Below are positions 6,371-15,186 of a stretch of DNA of 61,884 bases, one piece after another. A program made the translations under genes and the position numbers. Under the pieces are notes generated by a model. It was not told the DNA's origin and ran no database searches. It saw only the letters and a list, made by a program, of their open reading frames with translations. How positions within the stretch are numbered: position 1 is the stretch's first letter; each line of letters starts with the position of its first letter. This stretch comes from Chromatiaceae bacterium. GTDB taxonomy: Bacteria > Pseudomonadota > Gammaproteobacteria > Chromatiales > Chromatiaceae. The DNA lies in contig JACDZG010000032.1 of NCBI GenBank assembly GCA_013426805.1, positions 1 through 61,884 on the forward strand. The letters run 5' to 3'.

Positions 6371-9300
6371 GGCTGGCGGCGCGCGGCCAGGACGCAGCGG
6401 AACCCGATGTTCCTGCCCCGGACCTCGGACCCGGCCCTGTACCGGTACATCGAGCGCAGGTACCTGGCCTCGCGGACGAAGGCACCGCCGCGCAGCACGC
6501 GCGGCGACCCGCCTTCCTGCTGGTCCTCAGAATAGAAGTCGTCGCACCACTCCCAGCAGTTGCCCGCCATGTCTTCCAGGCCAAGCGGTACCTGCGCCGA
6601 ACGGGGGAAGAGCCCGACCGGGGAGGTGACCCCGAGACCCGCCTCGTGGCTGTTGCAGATGCCGTCCTCCCACGGGCCGCACCAGGGGTACTCGTAACCC
6701 TGCGGGCCGCGGGCGGCAGCCTCCCACTCCTGCTCCCTGGGCAGTCGTCCCCCGGCCCAGCCGCAGCAAGCTTGCGCCTCCCAGAAGGAGACGCCGATCA
6801 CTGGCTGATTGGGGGCATTCCAGCGCCGTTCCTGCCAAGCAGACGGTTCGGTGACGCCCGTCTGTTGCAGCCAAGCCCAACCCGCGTCGGACCACCACTC
6901 CTGGTTGGTATAACCGGCGTCGTCCATGAAGGCGCGGTACTGGCTGTTGGTCACCAGGTAACGCGCGAGCAGGAAGGGGACCTCGATCCGGAGCGTCGCG
7001 TTCTGCTTGCCGTAGACATAGGTACCGGCCGCGACTTCGACATAAGCCGCGCGGTCGCGCAGGCTGCGGATGCGCGGGTCGCCGAGCAGGCCCAGGCAGA
7101 GCCCCAGGGTCTGGCGCGCCTTGACCTCGACCGCGTCGGCGATGGCATCCAGACAGGTCCGGCGGAACCCGCCGGCCAAACCTGGGGGAATCGCGTACTC
7201 CTTGGCCAGGCACAGCTCCAGGGCCTCGGCCACGAAGACGGCCGGGGCCGGGTTGTCCTTGGTCTGGGCACGGTCGAGCCCGGCGGCGAGCCGGGTCAAC
7301 AGGTCCAGGCCCCACTGGGCGTTGCGCAAGCCGAAGACCCGCGCGGCGAACAGAAACAGGAGCGTCGGGCGCCACTCCGGGACGGTCCAGCGGTTGCGGA
7401 AGACCAACTCCAGGGCGGCGCGATCCGCGGTGCAACTGATCCGCTCGGCGGCCAGGAACTCCTGGAAGCTCAGGTGATAGAACGCGGCGCGACCATTGGG
7501 CCGGGGCAGCAGCAGGCCGGAGTGGGTCAGCAGCTCCTCGCGCTGGACGGCGGGTTCGACCCGACCTTGCTCGTAGGCAGGATTGAGTTGGGCGAAGCAG
7601 CGCAACAGCCGCTCCAGTTCCAGGTCGCCGGTCTCGGCGTTCGGGGTTTGGCGGTCCTCGTCCAGCCCTTCGCCGGTGTGCATGCCATGGGCGATGGCTT
7701 CCAGCCGGGCCTTGACCGGCTCGCGTTGGCGCGCATCGCCGGGGTAGCGGTTGTAGAGCACGTTGTCGACGATCTTCTGGTAGAGATGGTAGCGGTCCTC
7801 GGGCAGCCGCCGGCCGTTGCCGTAGATGACGCACAGTGCCGTCAGCAGCAGGGGGTTCTCGGCGAGCGGGGCCAGGTCGTCGCGGTCGTGGATGGTCGCG
7901 ATCAGGCCGGCGGCCAGCGCGGACTTGTCGAGGGTGTGGAACCAGCGGGTGACGAACAAGTCCTGCAAGGGCTCGGGCAGGGGCTCCAGGGGAGCCTGCG
8001 GCAGCCCGAGTTTGGACAGCCCGGACGCGTCGAGTCCATAGGGGCGGCTGGTGAGCAGGGTGCGGTTGCCGGCCCGCTCCCAGTGCGGCAAGGCGTCGGC
8101 GAGACCGGCGAGTAACAGGGCACGGGGGTAGCGGGTGATCCCGTCGTGGGACTGGGAGACCGGGACCTCGTCCAGTCCGTCGAGCAGCAGGAAGGCGGTG
8201 CCGGCCGCGAGGTGCGCTTGGAGTAGGTCGCCGGTGAGTCCATCCGGGCGCAGTCGGCCGTCCACCCAGGCGGCCAGGGTTCGCGTCAGCTCGTCGCGGC
8301 ACCAGGTGCGGCGGCCGTGGCCGCAGTCCATGGCCTCCCAAAATTCGCGCAGCGGCACCAGGAGCGGCAGCCGGGCGCGCAGGTGGGCGGGTGTCGGCTC
8401 CTGGAATCCGTCCGGGGCCGGCACCGGGTGGGCGGCCGGGGTGCCGGAGCTGCCTTGCAGGACCGCCCAGCGGCAGAAGGTGGACTTGCCGGCCCCGGGC
8501 GGAGCCGGGCAATAGAGCGATGACGCGTCGAGGCGTTGCAGCAGCAGGGTCGGCGGTGGTTGCTCGGCATCCGCGGGTCGCGCCGTCGGCGTGGGCGGTG
8601 TTGCGGGGACCGTGACCGCCGGGCAATAGACCTGGCTCAGGGTCACCGACTGGCCCTGCTGGGCGTCCTGGCCGAGCAGGTCGACGCCGCCGTAGGTACG
8701 GCGCAGCCAGGCGAGGTAGTCGGCGGGGATGGCCGGTGCCGCAGGCTCGGCCTGAAGCGCGGCCGGCTCCGCGGGGCGCGGAAGCGGGAACTCCACGACG
8801 CCCTGATCATCGCCGCCGGGCTGATTGCGATCCCGTTGCCACTTGCCCTTGACCCAGAGCCGGAAGTGCACCCGCACCCGCCGGGGCGCCGGGTAGAGTT
8901 CGATCCACTGGAAGGCGTTGGGGTAATCACTGCCGTCGTAGATACAGCCGGCGGCTAACTCCAGGCAGGTGCGGTCAGGATCGGGTGAGATCACATGAAA
9001 CGCCTCACCCTCGTGCAGATGACCGCGCAGCAACAGGTCCCGATGGAGATGCAGCGCCTCCTTGGCCGTGCGGGCGTCGAATTCGGCCAGGTAGTCCCAG
9101 GGGTGGTGCAGCAGGGCGAGACGCCAGTCGGCGCCCTCTCCGTCCGGGTGCAGAACGGCCTGGTGGACCTGGTAGCGGCCGAGCAGCAGGCGCCCGCGGT
9201 CGGTGTCGCCGCAGGCCATCCAGGCGGAATCCAGTCCGGCAATATGCAGGCGTTGGCCGTCGATCGTGATGCAGCGTTGCCACCAGGGCAGGGGGTGCGC

Positions 9301-9750
9301 GGCGCCGAACCAGCGTCCGCAAAAGTCCAGGTAGGCCGCGTGTCGCTTGAGAACGAGGTCGCGCTCGTCGTCGTGTTGCAGAAGTTCAGCGATGGCGTCT
9401 TGCGAGCCCTCGGCCAATTGGCCGTCTTGGATTTGCCGCGCGCCTTTACCGACCCGGCCCCGATCCGCATCATGGTTGCCGGGCACGAGCAGCAGACGGT
9501 CCCGAGACAACACCGGGGAGAAGGCGGGCCACAGTTGCTGCTCCAGCCAATCCAGCGCCAAGGCGTATTCCTCCGCCTTACCGGAAAAGGCCAGGTCACC
9601 GGTGATCGCCACCAGGTCAGGTTGAAGCCCGCGCCTAACCTCATCGCCGATAAACCGCGCAAAGGCGCGCAAGACCGGGTCCGAGTCCCATGACTTGCCG
9701 GTGCGGAAATGGATGTCGGACAGATGCAGGAGGCGAATCGGTTGATCCAT
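6367..9750 (-). CDS. STAND NTPase with metallophosphoesterase, NACHT and FGE-like C-type-lectin domains
   Basis: This 1127-residue protein is related to the TIR-bearing STAND protein at 547-5391 but lacks the TIR and N-terminal modules. It opens with a calcineurin-like phosphoesterase: LLHLSDIHF, ITGDLAFSG, GNHDADR, LLHHPWDYL and RGHLHEG are all intact. The NACHT core follows, with Walker A PPGAGKST near residue 420 and Walker B LLLDGLDE near 523. The C-terminal FGE/C-type-lectin domain begins near residue 902 and ends GFRC VLAARRQP, identical to the other protein. The ATG at 9750 was chosen because the phosphoesterase fold starts three residues later; ATG 9774 is an alternative and neither has a strong ribosome-binding site. 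It converges on the other STAND gene with a toxin-antitoxin pair between. The likely role is a ligand-triggered abortive defence sensor (inferred). Confidence 0.85.
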   Translation of the reverse strand: MDQPIRLLHLSDIHFRTGKSWDSDPVLRAFARFIGDEVRRGLQPDLVAITGDLAFSGKAEEYALALDWLEQQLWPAFSPVLSRDRLLLVPGNHDADRGRVGKGARQIQDGQLAEGSQDAIAELLQHDDERDLVLKRHAAYLDFCGRWFGAAHPLPWWQRCITIDGQRLHIAGLDSAWMACGDTDRGRLLLGRYQVHQAVLHPDGEGADWRLALLHHPWDYLAEFDARTAKEALHLHRDLLLRGHLHEGEAFHVISPDPDRTCLELAAGCIYDGSDYPNAFQWIELYPAPRRVRVHFRLWVKGKWQRDRNQPGGDDQGVVEFPLPRPAEPAALQAEPAAPAIPADYLAWLRRTYGGVDLLGQDAQQGQSVTLSQVYCPAVTVPATPPTPTARPADAEQPPPTLLLQRLDASSLYCPAPPGAGKSTFCRWAVLQGSSGTPAAHPVPAPDGFQEPTPAHLRARLPLLVPLREFWEAMDCGHGRRTWCRDELTRTLAAWVDGRLRPDGLTGDLLQAHLAAGTAFLLLDGLDEVPVSQSHDGITRYPRALLLAGLADALPHWERAGNRTLLTSRPYGLDASGLSKLGLPQAPLEPLPEPLQDLFVTRWFHTLDKSALAAGLIATIHDRDDLAPLAENPLLLTALCVIYGNGRRLPEDRYHLYQKIVDNVLYNRYPGDARQREPVKARLEAIAHGMHTGEGLDEDRQTPNAETGDLELERLLRCFAQLNPAYEQGRVEPAVQREELLTHSGLLLPRPNGRAAFYHLSFQEFLAAERISCTADRAALELVFRNRWTVPEWRPTLLFLFAARVFGLRNAQWGLDLLTRLAAGLDRAQTKDNPAPAVFVAEALELCLAKEYAIPPGLAGGFRRTCLDAIADAVEVKARQTLGLCLGLLGDPRIRSLRDRAAYVEVAAGTYVYGKQNATLRIEVPFLLARYLVTNSQYRAFMDDAGYTNQEWWSDAGWAWLQQTGVTEPSAWQERRWNAPNQPVIGVSFWEAQACCGWAGGRLPREQEWEAAARGPQGYEYPWCGPWEDGICNSHEAGLGVTSPVGLFPRSAQVPLGLEDMAGNCWEWCDDFYSEDQQEGGSPRVLRGGAFVREARYLRSMYRYRAGSEVRGRNIGFRCVLAARRQP
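6406..6480 (-). other. Putative DGR variable region (VR) of the second STAND gene
   Basis: On the minus strand this 75-nt stretch encodes the segment from the F of GGAF to the residue before GFRC. It aligns without gaps to 5278-5352, with 20 differences, 19 of them at codon positions 1 or 2. Paired codons include GTC/GAC, TAC/GAC, ATG/TCG, TAC/AAC, TAC/ATC, GCC/ATC, GGC/TAC and AAC/TTC, all derivable from a template A at the changed bases. The next 42 nt (6405 down to 6364) are identical in both genes. Confidence 0.72.
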
Positions 9751-9930
9751 GGCGGTACCCGAGGTCCAGTGCATTAACAGCCTGGCGATGTTGCACGAAG
9801 CGTAACCGCTGGTCCAGATCCCCGGCAATGGCCGCGGCGCGGTGGCGGCCGTCCATGCGCGCGAGTGGGAGAACCCGACCAACACGGATGCCGCGGCGTG
9901 TGCATGGCCGGAACGTCACCGGCGACGCCA

Positions 9931-10132
9931 GCAATTCCAAATTTGGGTGGCCGCCGCCAACAGCGTGTCGGCAGCGAGGCCGATGGTGGATGCGCTGCGC
10001 TTATCCACCCTACGAAACCGGCTCCGTTGTAGGGTGGATAAGGCGCGCCGCTCGGTGTCGGGGACCCGGCACGGCGGTCGCGCGCGCCGCATCCACCAGA
10101 GGTCGCGCGGTGCCGCCCAAATTTGGAATTGC
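9931..10132. mobile_element. 202-bp palindromic MITE-like element
   Basis: The ends are 17-bp perfect inverted repeats, GCAATTCCAAATTTGGG at 9931-9947 and its complement at 10116-10132. Nested inside are CTTATCCACCCTAC (10000-10013) and GTAGGGTGGATAAG (10029-10042), a motif often seen in proteobacterial intergenic repeats. There is no internal gene. It lies in the divergent spacer between the second STAND gene and the Uma2 gene, so it may carry or disturb their promoters. Confidence 0.6.
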
Positions 10133-10217
10133 TGCCGACGACGCCCGCCGGTGCCGATCCCGCCCGCTTCGTGCTAGGCTTGAATCCTGCAATTCCAAGA
10201 CCGGACGCCTGCCGCCC

Positions 10218-11309
10218 ATGTCTCCCAGCGCTGCCACTGAACTCGCACCCGCGCCGCAGGTCCCGGCCCCGCCGCCCCGACGCCTGCCCGCGGCGGGTTC
10301 CGCGGACGGTCTCCTGGTCTCGGAGGCGGTTTACTGGACCACCTATTACCTGGAGTCGGACCACCATTACGAGTGGAACAACGGCCGCCTGGAGGAGAAA
10401 CCGGTGTCCGATTACGAGACCTTTCTGGTCTATGCCTGGTTCAGCGAACTGGTGCGGCACTTCCTGCGCACCCACCCCTGCGCGCAACTGGTCGGCTTGG
10501 AGATGGGTTTCCGATTGCCGCTGCCGAGCGGCACCGTCATCCGCAAGCCCGATTTCGGCGTGGTGCGCAACGACAATCCCCAGCCGCTGCTGCCCTTGGA
10601 TTGCTCCTACCACGGGGTGTTCGACCTCTGTATCGAGGCCCTGTCCGACCGGGAGCGCAGCGGCATCGAGCGGGATACCGTCATCAAGAAGGCCGAATAC
10701 GCCGCCGGGGGCGTACCCGAGTATTACATCCTGCACCAGAACCCCGCCCACCAGGCGTTCTACACCCGCACCCCCACCGGGTTCTATACGCCCATCGCAC
10801 CACAGGCCGGGGTCATCTGCTCGCGGGTGCTGCCGGGGCTGCAATTCCGCCCGACCGACCTGGCGCGCCGACCGGAGCTGGAGGCGTTGCGCGACGATCC
10901 GGTTTATGCCGGCTTCGTCCTCCCCGGCTGGCGCGCGGATCGGGAGCGCGCTGAGGCGGCGGCGCGGCAAGCCGATGCCGAGGCGCAGCGGGCCGACGCC
11001 GAGATGCGGCGGGCCGATGCCGAGGCGCAGGCCAAACGCGAGGCCGAGGACCGCGCCAACGCCGAGGCGCGGCGGGCTGACGCCGAGGCCCAGGCCAAAC
11101 GCGAGGCCGTGGACCGGGCCGCTACCGAGGCGCAGCGGGCCGATGCCGAGGCGCAGGCCAAACGCGAGGCCGTGAACCGGGCCGACGCCGAAGCGCAGCG
11201 GGCGGTCGAGCAGACCCGGCGGGCCGACGCCGAGGCTCAGGCCCGGCAGCGCCTGGAGCACGACCTGGCGGCCCTACGGGCACGCCTCGCGCAGGGTGGG
11301 CTGCGGTGA
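10218..11309 (+). CDS. Uma2 family (DUF820) putative PD-(D/E)xK endonuclease with coiled-coil tail
   Basis: This is a 363-residue protein. Residues about 35-235 are a Uma2 domain: YYLESDHHYEWNNGRLEEKP, then VIRKPDFGVV as the PD part, and later FDLCIEALSD and DTVIKKAEYAAGGVPEYYIL as the E-x-K region and substrate-binding part. From about residue 250 to the end it is a charged coiled coil built on repeats of RADAEAQAKREA. Uma2 proteins are abundant in cyanobacteria and purple sulfur bacteria and are often near mobile DNA; the cellular role is unknown. The ATG at 10218 was chosen because the in-frame extension upstream crosses a palindromic element and has no domain content. The Ala/Glu/Arg repeats are close copies and may vary in number. 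Confidence 0.82.
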   Translation: MSPSAATELAPAPQVPAPPPRRLPAAGSADGLLVSEAVYWTTYYLESDHHYEWNNGRLEEKPVSDYETFLVYAWFSELVRHFLRTHPCAQLVGLEMGFRLPLPSGTVIRKPDFGVVRNDNPQPLLPLDCSYHGVFDLCIEALSDRERSGIERDTVIKKAEYAAGGVPEYYILHQNPAHQAFYTRTPTGFYTPIAPQAGVICSRVLPGLQFRPTDLARRPELEALRDDPVYAGFVLPGWRADRERAEAAARQADAEAQRADAEMRRADAEAQAKREAEDRANAEARRADAEAQAKREAVDRAATEAQRADAEAQAKREAVNRADAEAQRAVEQTRRADAEAQARQRLEHDLAALRARLAQGGLR

Positions 11310-11362
11310 GGAACGAACCGCAGCACCGACCGTGCGACCGGCGATGCGGTTCGTTCCTCACC
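11305..11362 (+). terminator. Inverted repeat at the end of the Uma2 gene, possible terminator
   Basis: An 18-bp arm at 11305-11322, which includes the TGA stop of the Uma2 gene, pairs perfectly with 11345-11362. The loop is 22 nt. There is no T-run after it, so it may be a repeat element rather than an intrinsic terminator. Confidence 0.4.
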
Positions 11363-11400
11363 GCATCCTACGGGCTACGGGCTGACCGTCTCATTGACAT

Positions 11401-11449
11401 TGACAAATTGTCAGTCAGTGTCAAGCGCGAACGGACCGCTGCGCGGTCC
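11401..11449. repeat. 49-bp repeat, copy B
   Basis: This copy matches 6277-6325 at 47 of 49 bases, including the TGACAA-A-TTGTCA palindrome and the GGACCGC-TGC-GCGGTCC hairpin (11433-11449). Unlike the copies near the STAND genes, no variable region adjoins it. That argues that the element is a dispersed repeat, or that a target was lost here. Confidence 0.8.
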
Positions 11450-11486
11450 GCTTTGGTAAAGCAAGAACGTCGCTTCTCCTTTTCGC

Positions 11487-11590
11487 TCGCTCCCACGCTC
11501 CAGCGTGGGCGTGTCGTGCGGGCGCTCCGCGTCCGGTCTGCGCACTGGACGCGGAGCGCCCGCACCTGCTCCCACGCCGGAGCGTGTGAG
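11487..11590. repeat. REP-like element, copy 1
   Basis: Its core is a 19-bp perfect stem, 11516-11534 with 11547-11565, flanked by CTCCCACGC boxes. A related copy with the same GCGGGCGCTCCGCGTCC arm is at 18628-18673. Between 11310 and 11630 nothing but these repeats is seen. Confidence 0.75.
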
Positions 11591-11630
11591 CCAGAGTCGG
11601 CCAGAGTGGCCGGAGTAAGGATCGAAACCC

Positions 11631-14600
11631 ATGTCCGACCCCCACGCCTCGCAGGTTCGCATCAGTCTGGCCGGCAGCCCAGGGCTGACGGTCGGTTGCG
11701 GACTCCTGGTCACCCCGCGTCATGTCGTCACCTGCGCCCATGTGGTGGCGGAGGCGCTGGCTGATCCAGCGCTCGCCCTGGCGTCCGCGGCGCCGGCCGG
11801 TGCCGTGCCGCTGGATCTGCCGCTGCTGGCGGTACCCTTCCGGACCAGCGGCCGGGTGGTCTGCTGGCACCCGGCGCGGGACGACGGCACCAAGGTCCCC
11901 GAGGACATCGCCGTGTTGGAATTGGCCGATGAGGCGCCGGCCGCGGCCGCACCGGCCGCGCTCCTGGCGCTCGACCCGGAGGATTACACCCAGCGTCCCG
12001 TGCACTGCTTCGGTTTCCCCGCCGCGATCGACGAAGGTGTTCACCGCCCCGGCACCTGTCGCGGCGAAAACACCCTGGGACGGGTCCAGCTCGATGTCGA
12101 ACGGGGGCTGGTGCAGGGCGGTTTCAGCGGTACCGCCGCCTGGGACCCGACGCAGGGCGCTGTTGTCGGTCTGGTGGTGGCCGCGCGTACCGAGGACCAA
12201 TCCGCCCAGCTCATCCCGGTGCGCACGCTCTTTGCCGCCTGTCCGGAACTGGAGCGCGAGTGGCGCCCGCGCAACCCCTACAAAGGCTTGTCCGCCTTCG
12301 AGCCGGTGGATCGGGCCGACTTCTTCGGGCGCACCGACCTGATCCGGCAACTCGCCGACCGCGTGGAGCGTGAGCGTCTCGTTACCCTCATCGGTCCCTC
12401 CGGCGGCGGTAAGTCGTCGCTGATCGGGGCCGGACTGTTGCCCGTGCTCGCTGACCGGGGCGGCTGGCGGTTCATTCGTATCCGCCCCGGTGTCGATCCG
12501 TTCGATGCCCTGGCCGGGGCGCTGCTCGCGCCCGGTCTCACCCCCGGCCAACGGGTCGAGGAGCGGCGCCGCCTGAACGCCCTGTTGATCGAGGACCCGG
12601 CCGGTTTCATGGCGGTGCTGCGCGAGTGGTCGGCGGACGCCCCCGGTACGCGTCTGCTGCTCGTCGTCGATCAGTTCGAGGAACTCTTCACCAATGTCCA
12701 GACCGGCGACCCGGCGCGCGCCCGCGCCTTTGCCGTCGCACTCGGCGGGCTGGCCGCCGTCGACCCCGCGGCTGGGGTGTCGGTGCGTCTGCTGCTCGCC
12801 CTGCGGGCGGATTTCATGGGCCGCGCGATGGACGGACCCACGGCTCCCTTCATCGCCCCGGAGCGCCAGTGTCAGGTCGGTCCCCTGGACACGGATGATC
12901 TCAAGGCCGCCATCCTGGGGCCGGCGGCGGCCTGCGGCGTGCGCTTCGGCCCCGGTCTGGTCGACGCCATGGTCGCCGATCTGGAGGATCAGCCCGGTCG
13001 GCTGCCGCTGCTCCAGTTCGCGCTCTTCCAACTCTGGGACCAGCAGCAGGCCCGCTGCATCGACGCCGTGGCACTGGAGCGTCTGGGCGGGGTGCGGCGC
13101 GCGCTCTCGGCGTACGCGGATGGTGTCATTGATGCGTTGAGCGAGGCGGACCGCACCCGCGCCCGCCGCATCCTGATCCAACTGGTGCGCCCGGCCGAGC
13201 GCGCCGCGGATGTCGGCACCCGGCAGGTCGCCAGCCTCCGGCGGATCGCCGATCAGGATCAGGATTTGCTGCCGCGGCTCGTGGCGAGCCGGCTGGTCGT
13301 CACCTCCGGCGGCGCCGACGACGAACCCCTGGCCGAGATTGCGCACGAGGCGCTGATTCGCGAGTGGGACCGCCTGCGGACCTGGGTCGGCGAGGACCGC
13401 GTCTTCCGACTCTGGCAGGAAGGGTTGCGCAGCCGACTCGCCGACTGGGAGACGCACGGCCGGCACCCCGGCTATCTGCTCGCCGGTGCCCCGCTCGCCG
13501 AGGCCGAGGGTCGGCTGGCGGTCTACCCGGAAGGGCTGAGCCAGGCGGATGGCGGCTATATCCGCGAGAGCCGCGCGCACGCGGAGCGCGGCCGTCGGCG
13601 CGGGCGGGCGGCGGTCGCCGCAGTCATCCTCGGTCTCGCCGCCGTCGCGGGCGTTGCCGGGTGGCAATGGCAACGGGCCGCGGCCGAGGCGCGGCGCGCC
13701 GAGACGGCCCTCAGTTCCGCTGAGGGTCTGGTCAACTTCATGACCTTCGATCTGCGCGAGAAGCTCCAACCCATCGGTCGGCTGGAGCTTCTGCGCGATA
13801 CCCAAGCGCGCATCGACAAGTACTATGCGCAGCAGGGGGCGCCGAGCGGTGACCCTGTTGCGATACGACGGCGTGCCGCGAATCGTCTCCATTCCGGTGA
13901 GTTGGCAAGCGCGCTCGGCGACCTGTCGGGTGCCGCGCGGCTTTATATCGACGCAGCGGAGGTCTTCAAAGGACTGGCGGAGAGCGACCCGAGCAACGCC
14001 GGCTGGCAGCGCGATCGGTCGGTGAGCCTGAACAAGATCGGCGACCTCAAGACCGTGCAGGGCGACCTGGCGGGGGCGCTGGCGGCTTATAGCGAGAGCC
14101 AAGCGATCCGCGAGCGCCTGGCCGGGAGCGACCCGAGTAACGCCGGCTGGCAGCGCGATCTGGCGGCGAGCCTGAGCAGGATCGGCGACCTCAAGACCGC
14201 GCAGGGCGACCTGGCGGGGGCGCTGGCGGCTTATACCGAGAGCCAGGCGATCCGCGAGCGCCTGGCCGGGAGCGACCCGAGCAACGCCGGCTGGCAGCGC
14301 GATCGGTCGGTGAGCCTGAACAAGATCGGCGACCTCAAGACCGCGCAGGGCGACCTGGCGGGGGCGCTGGCGGCTTATACCGAGAGCCAGGCGATCCGCG
14401 AGCGCCTGGCCGGGAGCGACCCGAGCAACGCCGGCTGGCAGCGCGATCGGTCGGTGAGCCTGAACAAGATCGGCGACCTCAAGACCGCGCAGGGCGACCT
14501 GGCGGGGGCGCTGGCGGCTTATACCGAGAGCCAGGCGATCCGCGAGCGCCTGGCCGGGAGCGACCCGAGCAACGCCGGCTGGCAGCGCGATCGGTCGGTG

Positions 14601-15068
14601 AGCCTGAACAAGATCGGCGACCTCAAGACCGCGCAGGGCGACCTGGCGGGGGCGCTGGCGGCTTATACCGAGAGCCAGGCGATCCGCGAGCGCCTGGCCG
14701 GGAGCGACCCGAGCAACGCCGGCTGGCAGCGCGATCGGTCGGTGAGCCTGAACAAGATCGGCGACCTCAAGACCGCGCAGGGCGACCTGGCGGGGGCGCT
14801 GGCGGCTTATACGGAGGATCTGGCGATTGCCGAGCGTCTGGCCGGGAGCGACCCGAGCAACGCAGAGTGGCAGCGCGATGTCGTCGCCTCGCTCTGGAAG
14901 CTGAGCGGTCCAGGACTTGCCGCACCGGATGTGGCCCGGGACTATCTGCTGCGTGGGCTGAAGATTCTGGAGGGGTTGGAAGAGGCGGGGAAGCTGCCCG
15001 GCAGTCAGGGTGACTGGCCGGGGTTGCTGCGGGAACGGCTGCGGACCCTTGGCGATGGGGCTAAATGA
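11631..15068 (+). CDS. Trypsin-like protease-STAND (nSTAND1) protein with transmembrane segment and tandem repeats
   Basis: This is a 1145-residue protein. The N-terminal serine protease domain has a complete triad: H37 in TCAHVV, D92 in EDIAVLEL and S166 in GFSGTAAW. A STAND ATPase follows, with Walker A GPSGGGKS at 255-262 and Walker B LLLVVDQFEEL around D347. A hydrophobic helix near 659-680 should anchor it in the membrane. The C-terminal third (785 onward) is six 48-residue TPR-like repeats starting SDPSNAGWQRD, plus a degenerate seventh. By analogy with protease-STAND defence proteins, the repeats would sense a ligand, the ATPase would oligomerise, and the protease would cleave a target; this is inferred. 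The ATG at 11631 begins just before the protease fold. Between this gene and prpC there is only repeat DNA. Confidence 0.85.
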   Translation: MSDPHASQVRISLAGSPGLTVGCGLLVTPRHVVTCAHVVAEALADPALALASAAPAGAVPLDLPLLAVPFRTSGRVVCWHPARDDGTKVPEDIAVLELADEAPAAAAPAALLALDPEDYTQRPVHCFGFPAAIDEGVHRPGTCRGENTLGRVQLDVERGLVQGGFSGTAAWDPTQGAVVGLVVAARTEDQSAQLIPVRTLFAACPELEREWRPRNPYKGLSAFEPVDRADFFGRTDLIRQLADRVERERLVTLIGPSGGGKSSLIGAGLLPVLADRGGWRFIRIRPGVDPFDALAGALLAPGLTPGQRVEERRRLNALLIEDPAGFMAVLREWSADAPGTRLLLVVDQFEELFTNVQTGDPARARAFAVALGGLAAVDPAAGVSVRLLLALRADFMGRAMDGPTAPFIAPERQCQVGPLDTDDLKAAILGPAAACGVRFGPGLVDAMVADLEDQPGRLPLLQFALFQLWDQQQARCIDAVALERLGGVRRALSAYADGVIDALSEADRTRARRILIQLVRPAERAADVGTRQVASLRRIADQDQDLLPRLVASRLVVTSGGADDEPLAEIAHEALIREWDRLRTWVGEDRVFRLWQEGLRSRLADWETHGRHPGYLLAGAPLAEAEGRLAVYPEGLSQADGGYIRESRAHAERGRRRGRAAVAAVILGLAAVAGVAGWQWQRAAAEARRAETALSSAEGLVNFMTFDLREKLQPIGRLELLRDTQARIDKYYAQQGAPSGDPVAIRRRAANRLHSGELASALGDLSGAARLYIDAAEVFKGLAESDPSNAGWQRDRSVSLNKIGDLKTVQGDLAGALAAYSESQAIRERLAGSDPSNAGWQRDLAASLSRIGDLKTAQGDLAGALAAYTESQAIRERLAGSDPSNAGWQRDRSVSLNKIGDLKTAQGDLAGALAAYTESQAIRERLAGSDPSNAGWQRDRSVSLNKIGDLKTAQGDLAGALAAYTESQAIRERLAGSDPSNAGWQRDRSVSLNKIGDLKTAQGDLAGALAAYTESQAIRERLAGSDPSNAGWQRDRSVSLNKIGDLKTAQGDLAGALAAYTEDLAIAERLAGSDPSNAEWQRDVVASLWKLSGPGLAAPDVARDYLLRGLKILEGLEEAGKLPGSQGDWPGLLRERLRTLGDGAK
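13983..14846 (+). repeat. Six tandem 144-bp coding repeats
   Basis: Units begin at 13983, 14127, 14271, 14415, 14559 and 14703. A degenerate seventh starts at 14847. Units 3-5 look identical at the DNA level; units 1, 2 and 6 differ at a few codons (for example RSVSLNK versus LAASLSR). The period of 48 codons keeps the frame, so copy number can change by recombination without breaking the protein. Confidence 0.92.
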
Positions 15069-15186
15069 TCGAATGCGGAGGGCTTTGCGAGGCCGCCAGC
15101 CGGCCATGACCATGATTCCCGTCGTCGGCGTTCGAGGGGCAGAGCGCCCCGCTTTGCATATAGCCTTCGGACGTTATAACGGGACA

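Noticed and set aside
13983-14846. Tandem repeats considered as a CRISPR array
   Set aside because: Units are 144 bp with no spacers, lie inside one reading frame, and no cas genes are present.
1-15068. A DGR reverse transcriptase or template repeat within the window
   Set aside because: No translated frame shows reverse-transcriptase motifs, and no third copy of the variable-region sequence was found. If a DGR exists it acts from elsewhere.
11421-15113. Long antisense open frame covering the protease-STAND gene
   Set aside because: It mirrors the high-GC codon pattern and repeats of the sense gene, has no recognisable domain, and the sense strand has a complete catalytic triad and Walker motifs.
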